From Tubiluchus corallicola (Eukaryota > Priapulida > Priapulimorpha > Priapulimorphida > Tubiluchidae), in contig JAQGDQ010001195.1 in the NCBI GenBank assembly GCA_030141605.1, positions 1-56,093 of the forward strand: a DNA stretch of 56,093 nucleotides, written 5' to 3'. The translations under genes were made by a program, and so were the position numbers. The notes under the pieces are model-generated. The model was given only the letters and a program-made list of their open reading frames with translations. It ran no database searches and was not told where the DNA came from. Shown here piece by piece: positions 1 to 11,900 of the stretch (position 1 is its first letter; every line of letters begins with the position of its first letter).

Positions 1-208
1 CCGGGTCTTTTATGAACCATGTATAATATATTCTGCAATGTGTATACGGAAAATCATTAGAAATATATTTTCTCAGGGTTACTGGCCCACATTCAGTTCA
101 CAAACCCATCATTTTAGCAAAGCTACTATTAAAATAGTTAACATGAGTCGCACGTTTCTTTTGAAGTTCACTCGTGCGCAGTCTATGGAGCTGGTGACAG
201 GTGACACC

Positions 209-242
<34 letters not shown>

Positions 243-381
243 CAGTTTTGCTGGTTATTAAATTATTTACGAGTTATGAACGAATTTCAGACCAAGTTTT
301 TAGAGGTGCAATCGTAGGCCTACATTCACTGACGCGCGATTCGTCGCCTCTAGACGCACGCTTGAAGCGATTTTGCTTAAT
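1..381. other. no gene seen; (GT)n microsatellite
   Basis: A pure GT dinucleotide run lies at about 211-242. I see no splice-bounded coding segment or recognisable domain in the rest. The 115-codon open frame here translates the GT run as Cys-Val and resembles nothing. Confidence 0.6.
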
Positions 382-385
382 TTAA

Positions 386-834
386 CCCTTTCATACCCGT
401 TGTATCCCGTGGGATACGAGAATATTTTCTGCCTTTAAAATTAATAAAATTTTAAAACTGACAGTTATTTGATCTGTTAATAGTTATTTTGATTTAAGCC
501 AATAACAATAGACTAAAAATAGTGATAAAATGGCAAACTAGAAAATCTACATAGCATAAAAAACTGAGCAAGGTACAGTACTTTAGAGATGACTTTGTAC
601 ATATCAGCATAGCATGCATACTAAATGTCTTAAATACTTTAAAAAATTATCAGCAATTGCCAAATGAAGCACATTTTATGCTTCCGCTGAGTCCCGTGGG
701 ATACAGGCTATATTTAGCACGCGGGCACAGGTAGAAAAAATAATTATTATCTGTAAACAAGATGGACATACTGAACAAAAGTACAAAGCAAAAAAATATT
801 TTTCTTATTAAAAAATATTTTGGGATTGAAAGGG
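386..834. mobile_element. piggyBac-like MITE, copy 1
   Basis: This is a 449-bp element flanked on both sides by TTAA (382-385 and 835-838) with inverted ends CCCTTTCA...TGAAAGGG. A TTAA target duplication next to CCC termini is the hallmark of piggyBac transposition. No transposase is present, so the copy is non-autonomous. It matches the element at 10599-11055 in opposite orientation over essentially its whole length. The motif CCCGTGGGATAC occurs near both ends of this copy. Confidence 0.75.
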
Positions 835-838
835 TTAA

Positions 839-1189
839 AAGCCTGAAATTGGGCGCGCGTGAAGCGGTCATGGTCCCCCGCACGTAAGCAGAAGGTTACG
901 GACTGTGACATGCGCTGAATGTGTTACGTTTAAGAGTGTGACAAAGCTTACATCGTTACAGTTTGATCTCCACTGTTGCCGTAAACAGAGAAATGCAAAA
1001 ATTAATCATTTCGGTAAGAAATATTTCTAATTCAATTACTGGCGTTAGTGAAATTCTGTAATGCTGTTTTAGTAACAGTTTATTAATTATATAATTAATT
1101 AACACAATTGTTGAAGCTTAGTTACAGTTAGTTACTAGAATTACGATGATTAATTATATACTGTGATTACCTATTAATTAGAAGTTAGA
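839..1189. other. no gene or repeat recognised
   Basis: AT-rich sequence between the MITE and the 30-bp satellite. I found no domain, convincing splice pair or internal repeat. Confidence 0.5.
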
Positions 1190-2110
1190 CGTTATAACAG
1201 TGAATAAAGTGACTTGTAGAAATTATTGCAGTGAATAACGTTACTTGTAGAAATTATAACAGAGAATAACGTTACTTGTAGAAGTTATAACAAAGAACAA
1301 CGTGACTTGTAGAAATTATAACAGAGAATAACGTGACTTGTAGAAGTCATAATAGAGAATAACGTGACTTGTAGAAGTTATAATAGAGAATAACGTGACT
1401 TGTAGAAGTTATAATAGAGAATAACGTGACTTGTAGACGTCATAATAGAGAATAACGTGACTTGTAGAAGTTATAATAGGAAACAATCGTGAGTTGTACA
1501 AGTTAGAATAGGGAACAAACGTTACCTGTAGAAGTTATAAAGAGAATAACTGACCTGTAGGACTTATAATAAAGAATAAGAGAATAAAGCGATTTATAGA
1601 AGTTACAATAGGGAATAACGTGACTTGTAGAAGTTATAACAGAGAATAACGTGACTTGTAGAAGTTATAACAAAGAACAACATGACTTTTAGAAGTTATA
1701 ACCGACAATAACGTGACTTGTAGAAGTTATAATAGAGAATAACGTGACTTGTAGAAGTTATAATAGAGAATAACGTGACTTGTAGAAGTTATAACAGAGA
1801 ATAACATGGCTTGTAGACGTCATAATAGAGAATAACGTGACTTGTAGAAGTTATAATAGGAAACAATCGTGAGTTGTACAAGTTAGAATAGGGAACAAAC
1901 GTTACCTGTAGAAGTTATAAAGAGAATAACTGACCTGTAGGACTTATAATAAAGAATAAGAGAATAAAGCGATTTATAGAAGTTACAATAGGGAATAACG
2001 TGACTTGTAGAAGTTATAACAGAGAATAACGTGACTTGTAGAAGTTATAACAAAGAACAACATGACTTTTAGAAGTTATAACCGACAATAACTTGATTTT
2101 TATCAGAGAG
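1190..2110. repeat. 30-bp satellite with higher-order repeat
   Basis: Degenerate tandem units of roughly 29-31 bp are built on GTGACTTGTAGAAGTTATAA plus an A/G-rich spacer. A block from about 1440 recurs almost identically from about 1819, including its unusual variants such as GTGAGTTGTACAAG and GACCTGTAGGACTTATAA. The array therefore has a second-level period of about 380 bp. It is non-coding. Confidence 0.85.
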
Positions 2111-2264
2111 AACAACGTGGCTTCTAGAACAATTGCAGGCATAGTTGTGATAAGAATGATTCTTGTCCTTACTAAGTAACGAAAAACACAGACTATATAC
2201 ATGTAGGCGTTCTATGTAATATAATAAATGTATTTCCTTTTTTACCAAACATTTGAGAACCTTT

Positions 2265-3234
<970 letters not shown>

Positions 3235-3397
3235 ATAATATAATATATAATAATATAATATAATATAATATAATGTAATGTAATGTAACGTAACGTAATG
3301 TAATGTAATGTAATGTAATGTAATGTAATGTAATGTAATGTAATATAATATAATATAATATAATATAATATAATATAATATAATATAATATAATATA

Positions 3398-3480
<83 letters not shown>

Positions 3481-3715
3481 ATTAATATAATTAATTAATT
3501 AATTAATATAATATAATATAATATAATATAATATAATATAATATAATATAATATAATATAATATAATATAATATAATATAATATAATATAATATAATATA
3601 ATATAATATAATATAATATAATATAATATAATATAATATAATATAATATAATATAATATAATATAATATAATATAATATAATATAATATAATATAATATA
3701 ATATAATATAATATA
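3235..3715. repeat. AT-rich pentanucleotide (AATAT)n with (AT)n core
   Basis: Two AATAT arrays flank a TAATG/TAACG stretch (3275-3340) and about 70 bp of pure AT (3404-3473). The sequence is almost entirely A/T and highly self-complementary, so cruciform and assembly-length uncertainty are both likely. Confidence 0.95.
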
Positions 3716-4130
3716 TTCGTAGCTTTAATTCTGAATGGAACCAAAGGAAAAGCTAGTTTTGTGGCTGTGAAGTAAAAATGCGTTGCTGTCCTAATACTAA
3801 TACTAATTATAGTAATTAATAATAGTAATAATAATAATAATAATAATAATTGTTGCTGTCCTTCCCATGTTTGCTGTTTGGAGGTCATGTAACGTTTCAG
3901 AAAGTAATTTTCTGAAGCAGCACCCCCTGTAATTTTAGCTACGAACCGCCCCTTGCTTCATGTAGTTTGCCAGTCCCAGCTAAAAAGCTGTTGAGGGCTT
4001 GAGGCTCTGCCGTTACCGGCAGTGAAGTGTAGTAGTAATTTGAAAACTGTGCCAAATATTTAACGTTTTATTACAAGTCAAGTTACCTACTGACATACTG
4101 CATGATGTAGTTGTAGGTTGTTATTTACAG

Positions 4131-4203
4131 TCGGTGATAATAGCTCTTTGAGCTAATGTTAATTGTTGACCCAAAAGCCGACTTTAAATAAAGATTATTA
4201 TTA

Positions 4204-4240
<37 letters not shown>

Positions 4241-4263
4241 TATTGTTGTTATTATTATTATTA

Positions 4264-4314
<51 letters not shown>

Positions 4315-4356
4315 CATTATTATTATTATTATTTTATTATCATTATTATTATTAAT
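4131..4356 (+). mobile_element. SINE/LINE 3' tail with (ATT)n microsatellite
   Basis: The segment GATAATAGCTCTTTGAGC through CTTTAAATAAAGATT is shared with the SINE at 43030-43340. It continues directly into a long ATT/ATC array (4195-4356). The upstream 180 bp do not match the tRNA-like head of that SINE. This copy is therefore either 5'-truncated or a different retroposon using the same 3' tail. Confidence 0.6.
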
Positions 4357-4419
4357 ATTATTAATAAGAATAGAAAGCATAGAAATAGAAATAGCATAAT
4401 AGAAATAAGAATAAGCATA

Positions 4420-4855
4420 GAAATAAACCCGAGTTTGTAAATTACTTGACTTTTCCATTAAAATTAATGCAGTTTTACTTACAACTTTGCAACTGAATGG
4501 TAAAGTGAGCACTTTATACAAAATTGTATCTAATTCACGCTGATTATTTACAACTAAGGCATAGAAACAAGCCTAAGTTTGTAAATTACTTGATTTTTCC
4601 ATTAAAATTAATGCAATTTTACTTACAACTTTGCAACTGAATGGTAAAGTTAGTACTTTATCCAAAACTGTATCTAATTCACACTGATTATTTACAACTA
4701 AGGCATAGAAATAAGCCTAAGTTTGTAAATTACTTGCCTTTTCCTTTAAAATTAATGCAATTTTACTTACAAGTTTGCAACTGAATGGTAAAGTTGGTAC
4801 TTTATCCAAAATTGTATCTAATTCACACTGATTTTTTTTAAACTAAGGCATAGAA
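4420..4855. repeat. three tandem 144-bp repeats
   Basis: Near-identical units begin at about 4433, 4577 and 4721 (GTTTGTAAATTACTTG...), with spacing exactly 144 bp. There is no open frame of note, and flanking AT-rich microsatellite borders the left side. Confidence 0.85.
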
Positions 4856-5597
4856 AATTGAATCAAATTGCTATAACAAACCTTCTGAGTTTACAGTATT
4901 ATAGAACAATTCTGAGTCGCCGCCTTACTCAACCATATTTTGACAAAACCCCATGGATTTGAATAGTGGCGTATCTAATGGGGGAGGAAAGGGCGCAACC
5001 CCTCCCCCGAACTCATTTTTCAAAATTGGCACCGCTACAGCAATTTTTAGTTCATTTGTGAAGTTGCTGAAGGATCCTTTAGTCTCGGTTCAATTCATTC
5101 ATAAATGGATAAAGTCCTACATTCACTTTACAATGGGCGAGGATAGGATTGTGTGGGTTAGCTTTGCCGTCCATTGAAAGAAAGTTGACTATGGAGATGG
5201 ATTATAATGAAGTTTTAACGGAAGTGGTGCTGACAAGCCACTGGCGTAGCAGTGTCTAGTTTTTTGCTGGATTACTCTGTGTTTACCTGTCTGAAGGCAG
5301 ATTTCTTTTATTTTAGAATTCTGCTTGCCCAATGTCTACAATAGACGTGACGGGCGTATGATGATGATGATGATGACGACGACGACGACGACGACGACGA
5401 TGATGATGATGATGATGATAAAGTTGCAAATTACTTTGCTAGAATGAAGCCTAGATGAAAGAGACCGTTATAGTTCCTTCATGATACATTTTCCCTAATG
5501 CTTCGTTTTTTTCATTTCACATTTAGAAGCAAAATAATTAATCAACATACTTCTTTCCATTATGTTTCGAGTTTTATGATACTGTTTTAATTTTAAA
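4856..5597. other. no gene; (GAT)n/(GAC)n array
   Basis: A GATGAT/GACGAC/GATGAT trinucleotide block lies at 5359-5420. The sequence just before it (about 5230-5358) could be another retroposon 3' end that seeded the microsatellite, but I have no second copy to prove it. Nothing else is supported. Confidence 0.4.
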
Positions 5598-5980
5598 CTA
5601 GCAAAAGCCCTGCAAAAAATTTTGCATATAAATACACGTATAATCAAAAATACGCAAACATCCTACATAGTCTGCAGTTATAACGCAAAGCCAGCAGTAG
5701 CAGCTTTTACTGAATTAAAGTTATAGAAAGAGTATAATGGATGACGTCACAACAATGGCTTTGCGTCAGCAGTTTTCCAAGCGAAAATTGCCGAAAATAG
5801 ACCATGTAATTAACTCGTCGTCACTCCTCTTGGTGGACGTGTCCTAAAATATAACCCACATCATCAGGTAGCCCTGTTCCTGCTCTTTCTAAAGAGCCGT
5901 ATATCTCCTTCCGAGAGTCCCACCAGGCGCCGCTAGAACGTTGTTTCCGCAGGCTGTTTGGAAAAAAATTTCGAAAAATT
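5598..5980 (-). mobile_element. Helitron-like element, 5'-truncated copy A
   Basis: Inverted partial copy of the 0.8-kb family seen at 6115-7742. Its 3' terminus is intact: reading on the minus strand, a GCAAAA/TTTTGC hairpin lies a few bases before a terminal CTAG at 5598-5601, followed by T. The copy stops near 5980, so about half of the element, including its 5' end, is missing. Confidence 0.7.
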
Positions 5981-6114
5981 GTTTAGTGTGGTCACGGAGC
6001 CTTTTTTATGTGCTTGCCCCCCCCGAACTTTAGAACTTCCCCTTGCACTTGAGAGCCTAATTAACAAAAAAAACACAATACAAACATTAAGACAATAGCT
6101 GCGCTAATATCTAT

Positions 6115-6907
6115 ACTCTTATATTAATATTCTTGGTATGGGCTTTATATATATATATAAGATTCGAGGCTACAGCCCGAACGAGGGCACCATTTGCGGC
6201 GATCTATACATCAAACGAAAGGTCTCGATCTAGTGTCGTCTCATTGGGGGTTTATTTTTCGAATCGGGCCCACCGGGACGAACGGGGGGCGAAAAACCTC
6301 CAAAAATGGCCATTTTTCGGCCGTTTTTTGCAAAAGTTATACGGCTGAGATGTAGAGAACGGGAACGGCCCGAGGGGGGTACTGGGTATGGATAGATAGC
6401 CCGTTCAGCGGTGGGTGTAGTAGGCATATTTAGAATTCCCGAGAGGGCTACGGGGTCCCGCAACGGGCGTTTTCCCGGACCCAACTCGCGATTTTTTCGA
6501 AATTTTGACCAAACAGCCTGCGGGAAAAACGTTCTAGCGTCGCCCGGTGGGACTCTCAGAAGGAGATATGGGGCTCATTACAAAGAGGAAGAACGGGGCT
6601 ACACGATGATGTGGGCTATATGTTAGGGCAGGTCCACCGAGAGAAGTATCGACCAGTTAATTAGGAGTTCTATTTTCGGCAATTTTCGCTTAGAAAATTG
6701 CTGACGCAATGCCATTGTTGTGACGTAATCCATTATACTCTGCTTGTACTTTAATTCAGCAAAAAAATGCAGGCTTTGCGTTAGTTAAACAAACAGTAGG
6801 CATGATGTTACGGGCTTTGTGTTATAAATGAGGACTAGGTAGGATGTTCGCGTATTATTGATTACACGTGGTTTTTTACGCAAAATCTTTTGCGGGGCCT
6901 TTGCTAG
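6115..6907 (+). mobile_element. Helitron-like non-autonomous element, copy B
   Basis: About 793 bp. It begins CTCTTATATTAATATTC and ends with the hairpin CGCAAAA-TC-TTTTGCG (6879-6894) nine bases before terminal CTAG (6904-6907). The near-TC 5' start, the 3' palindrome close to CTRR and the lack of terminal inverted repeats are Helitron hallmarks. No Rep/helicase is present, so it is non-autonomous. The interior is unusually GC-rich for this window. The short open frames in it are conserved only because the repeat is. Confidence 0.7.
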
Positions 6908-6933
6908 TCTCTTATATTAATATTCTTGGTATC

Positions 6934-6967
<34 letters not shown>

Positions 6968-7742
6968 ATTCGAGGCTACAGCTCCGACGAGGGCACCATT
7001 TGCGGCGATCTATACATCAAACGAAAGGTCTCGATCTAGTGTCGTGCCATTGATGGTTTATTTTTCGAATTGGGCCCACCGGGACGAACGGGGGGCGAAA
7101 AACCCCCCAAAATAGCCCTTTTTCGGGCGTTTTTTGCAAAAAATTGCAAAAGTTATACGGCCGAGATGTAGATAACGGGAACAGGCCGAAGGGGGTGCTG
7201 GGTATGGATAGATAGCCCGTTCAGCGGTGGGTGTAGTAGGCATATTTAGAATTCCCGAGAGGGCCACGGCGTCCCGCAACGGGCGTTTTCCCGGACCCAA
7301 CTCGCGATTTTTTCGAAATTTTGACCAAACAGCCTGCGGGAAAAACGTTCTAGCGGCGCCCGGTGGGACTCTCGGGAGGAGATTTATAGCTCTTTACAAA
7401 GAAGAAGGACAGGGCTACACGATGATGTGGGTTATATTTTAGGGCAGGTCCACCGAGAGGAGTACCGACGAGTTAATTAGCTGTTCTATTTTCGGCGATT
7501 TTCGCTTAGAAAACTGTTGTGACGAATTCCATTGTGCTGACGTCATCCATTGTACTCTGCTGTAATCTTATAACTTTAATTCAGCAAAAAGCTGCCTGCT
7601 ACGGGTTTGCGTTAGATAAACAGACATACAGTAGACAGGATGTTACGGGCTTTGTGTTATAAATGAGGACTGTGTAGGATGTTCGCGTGTTATTGATTAT
7701 ACGTGGTTTTTTACGCAAAATCTTTTGCGGGGCCTTTGCTAG
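6908..7742 (+). mobile_element. Helitron-like element, copy C in head-to-tail tandem
   Basis: This copy starts TCTCTTATATTAATATTC at the base right after the CTAG terminus of copy B, and ends in its own hairpin plus CTAG (7739-7742). It is about 835 bp and resembles copy B throughout, with an expanded TA run near 6940-6964. Direct end-to-end joining with no spacer fits rolling-circle concatemer formation or insertion at the exact terminus. Confidence 0.7.
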
Positions 7743-7797
7743 TAAGTAATTAATTAGCTAACTAGCCAAACCTCACAAAAAGAATTTTGTGCACAAA

Positions 7798-7968
7798 TCA
7801 ACACACAACCCACACCACACCACTCCACCTCATCGCACCACACTGCACCACACAATACCACCACACCGCACCGCACCACACCATACCACCTACACACCAC
7901 ACCACCCACACCATACCACTCCACCACATCACATCACACTGCACCACACCATACCACTGCACCACACC
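7798..7968. repeat. CCACAC-type minisatellite
   Basis: An irregular C/A-rich array (ACCACACCACAC, ATACCACC and similar) sits between Helitron copy C and inverted copy D. It replaces the last bases of copy D's 3' end. The His/Thr-rich open frames in it are artefacts. Confidence 0.85.
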
Positions 7969-8743
7969 ACAAAAGATTTTGCGTATAAATACACATGTAA
8001 TCAATAATACGAGAACATCCTACCTAGTCCTCATGTATAACGCAAAGCCCGTAACATCATGCCAACTGTTTGTTTAAGTAACGCAAAGCCTGTAGCTTTT
8101 TGCTGAATTAAAGTTATAAGCAGCGTAGAGTACAATGGATGACGTCACAACAATGCCTTTGCATCAGCAGTTTTCTAAGCGAAAATTGCCAAAAATAGAA
8201 CATCTAATTAACTCGCCAGTACTCCTCTCGGTGGACATGCCCTAAAATGTAGCCTACATCATCCTGTAGCCCCGTTCTTCCTCTTTCTAAAGAGCTATAT
8301 ATCTCATTCCGAGAGTCCCACCAGGCGCCGCTAGAACGTTTTTTCTGCAGGCTGTTTGGCCAAAATTTCGAAAAAATCGCGAGTTAGATCCAGGAAAACG
8401 CCTGTTGCGGGGCACCGTGGCCCTTTCGCGAATTCTAAATAGGCCTATGACACCCATCGCTGAACGGGCTATCTATCCGTACCCAGAACCCCCCTCGGCG
8501 CATTCCCGTTCTCTACATCTCAGCCGTATAACTTTTGCAAAAAACGGCCGAAAAATGGCCATTTTTGGAGGTTTTTCGCCCCCGTTCCTCCCGGTGGGCC
8601 CAATTCGAAAAATAAACCATCAATGAGACGACACTGGATCGAGACCTTTCGTTTGATGTATAGATCGCCGCAAATGGTGCAGTCGTCGGAGCTGTAGTCT
8701 CGAACCTTATATATTAAGATACCAAGAATATTAATATAAGAGA
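7969..8743 (-). mobile_element. Helitron-like element, inverted copy D
   Basis: A near full-length copy on the minus strand. Its 5' terminus TCTCTTATATTAATATTC is at 8743-8726. At the 3' end the CAAAAGATTTTGCG hairpin half remains, but the terminal CTAG is lost into the CCACAC minisatellite. With copies B and C it makes a large imperfect inverted repeat. Confidence 0.7.
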
Positions 8744-8785
8744 ATAGATTAGTCAAAATTTTTGTTTAATCTTTAGGTATATATA

Positions 8786-8936
8786 ATGACACCTTTACTT
8801 TTAATTGTTGAAATATTGCATTTTTTTCAGATAGCTTTAGTGCTAAGTTTCTGTGCTTGCACACTTCCTGTAAAAATTCGGGAAAGGAATAATCCCAGTT
8901 TCGTGGGATATGAAAGACGCAGAAGGGAAAATAAAG
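8786..8936 (+). CDS. pentraxin exon 1 (signal peptide)
   Basis: An ATG at 8786 opens a frame beginning MTPLLLIVEILHFFQIALVL, a good secretory signal ending near SFCAC-TLP, followed by a basic stretch (YERRRREN). It ends at donor GTAAGG in phase 1. A strong acceptor (T-tract plus CAG, ending 8830) lies inside this frame in phase 0. The true start could instead be on an upstream exon, with this exon beginning at 8831. The sequence alone does not decide between them. Confidence 0.6.
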
Positions 8937-11900
8937 GTAAGGGGAGGGGGGGTGTAAATGTGAGACGTGAAGCACAAGAAAACCCTTCATAAACATCAAG
9001 CTTAAAAAATTCGTTTTGAAATTTTATATCACTTACATACTGCCTTTTTGCGTGCAGGACTTCAATCGGCAGTAGCGCTGTATAAAACATGTAAATTTAA
9101 ACTCCCGCAATGACCGTTAGGCGCAGCCATTTTATTATATTCTATATCGTTATGTATTGAAGTTGGCAGTCATATGGCTACTGCTACTGCAATAAGCTTC
9201 TTCACAGTTCCAGGATTGATAATGATCGTGAAAAGATCAAAGGTCAAAAGGTCAAAAGCAGACAACACATTTATGTACACTTGACAACGCCTCGCAGCCC
9301 ATGCTGCTGTAATAATAACAGTGTTAACAGCTAGCTGGAACCTTACCTAGTTTATTTTTTGTTGCCAAGCAGTAAAAATGAAGCGAGTTTATTGGAGTTT
9401 GTAGCTGTTGTTGGTGTATTGCTCGTGACGCATTGCGATGTGAACAGCCAAGAGGGCACGCCAAACTCACAGGTCTTTATTTAACCTGCAGCAACCTACA
9501 CTTAACCTTTGACCTGCAGCAAATTCAACAATATGGGAAATCTTCAACAAACTAAGATAACAAACAGATAGTTTCAAATTGCGTTTCAACACTACTACGG
9601 ACTTCTTTAAGATGGTCACGCAGTCAAAAAAAGTAGTTCTAAAATTGTGAATTTTCTGAACAAGAAGAACATTCAGACAACACAATAATGAATTAATGAC
9701 ATAAATGATGAATTAAAAACTGTTCAGCTAATTCAAAAATTTAAAAAGAAATACAGAGCAATGATTCTCAACAAGTACAACACTTCCTAATTTCCCACAC
9801 CTACTGCAGCAGTCATACCACAATCCTGGTACAGATTATGCAAAACAAGGCATCATTGATAAATCTTTAGAGCTCATGTCAGCATAGCGCAATCTATTAT
9901 CTTTTCTTCCTACCATTTCCACTAACACATACTTCTACCCTTCCTGTGTGATCTAACCTTTCTACCAGTTCTTTTTTTTGTTCACTCATCCATTCTTTTT
10001 TTATCGGGTTCACATGACAGTGGGCTTATACAAGCCTTTGCTTCTCTAGCCCACTGCAATACAATTATTCTTCTATGATAACGATAGTGTATGAAACGTA
10101 ACAATTTAATATAGTAGATGTAATAATTTTGATGTCACTGTGTGCTTTATATTGTACTGAATGTGATAATAATAATAAATAAAAAAATATAAAAAACTGC
10201 GCGTGCGCACAACGAAAGTGTGAAAATGCTTATATCGTCTTAAATTTTCTGTTCTTCTTTTTCGCAGGTTATAGTGTGGTTAGCACGAAGGTTTTACCGC
10301 CTAGAAGACTGGTTCAAAACGGCGTCGCACCAGCAGCACGTGATTCTCACTCACATCACCACGAACAGCCGTTGTCGTACGGCAGCCATCAGCGGAAGTA
10401 CTCCCCGGCAAAAATACTCGCGAAAAGAGATAACCGCCATAGACTTGGGCAGACTATATTTCGTCATCAGCGCTCCCTGTTGAGAAAAGATGAAAACAAA
10501 CGGGACAACATTCTAGATACACAGAGCGTGTTGGCAGATGGTAACTATATAGTATTATTCAAACACGTTTTGATAGCACGACCTACTACTTTAATTAACC
10601 CTTTCAGTCCCAAATTATTTTTTTATTAAGATAAATTTTTTTTGGCTTGGTACTTTTGTTCAGTATGTCCATCTTGTTTACATATAATAATTATTTTTCT
10701 ACCTGTGCCCGCGTGCTAAATATAGCCTGTATCCCACGGCATACATTGGGATTCAATGGAAGCATAAAATGTGCTTCATTTTGCAACTGCTGATAATTTT
10801 TTAAAGTATTTAAGACATTTAGTATGCATGCTATGCTGATCTGTACAAAGTCATCTCTAAAGTACTGTACCTTGCGCAGTTTTTTAAGCCATGTAAATTT
10901 TCTAGTTTACCATTTTATCACCATTTTAGTCTATTGTTATTGGCTTAAATCAAAACAACTATTAACAGATCAAATAACTGTCAGTTTTAAAATTTATTAA
11001 TTTTAAAGGCAGAAAATGTTCTCGTATTCCACGGGATACAACGGGTATGAAAGGGTTAAAGGAAAACAGTACAAATTTTCATATGCTACCCCATTTTGCA
11101 GTACAGTAGAAAGTATCTCTTATCACCTATTGATGTCAAAGTGTTTCTGATAATTAAATAATAGGTTGAAAACTCATGTAACGACCGTGTGCCCAGCTGG
11201 TGATGACATCACAAACGAACATAATTTTCAACAACACAAACATTCGTTGAGCGAGTCGTGCGTGTTTGGGAAAGCAAAAATTAAGGTACCGTGTTATTGC
11301 ACAACATTCAGTGTGATGCGACAGATTTTAAATTTAAAATTAAAATTTCAACTTTACCGCTGTGCTCACGCATGAGCTAGAGAAGGTGTGCACTACGTCA
11401 CAACTGAACAATAACTGAACGAAAACGTCTGTCTTATGTTCAAAGCGTTTTCGAGATGTGTGTCTGTTCCCTTCGATATTTCATAGGTTAAATTGTTTTG
11501 GTATAGTATAATATATATAATATAACCTAATACATTATATTTTATAGTGTAAGATTTGATCTGGTTTTCCTTTAGGTTTTCACATAGAAGCTAAAGATGT
11601 AGTATAGTAGAATAGACATGCAGAGAAAAAGTAAAACCATAGCTAGGTGTTTGAAACAGAGTTAAAGGAATAGATCAGGGGTGTGCAAATTATCCGGGCC
11701 ACATTAAACTTTCCCGCAATTCCTGCAGGCCACAGGCAGTTTGTTTAAGGAGCCAAGTACAGAAATGCCTAATAACGATTTTTTTGCATCCGACCTGCGT
11801 ACATCATTACTACTACACTCAAGAAACTATTTTAGAAGTTATTAAAATTTATATTATAAACCATATATTTCTACTTTCAGGACAGATAGTGGTAATTTCA

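Noticed and set aside
3499-3888. 129-codon Ile-Leu-Tyr frame on the minus strand
   Set aside because: Translation of the AATAT array; no unique sequence with domain character.
6133-7442. Repeated short frames (e.g. beginning MGPGKRPLRD) as a conserved small gene
   Set aside because: Present because the Helitron-like repeat is conserved; frames are broken in other copies and show no domain.
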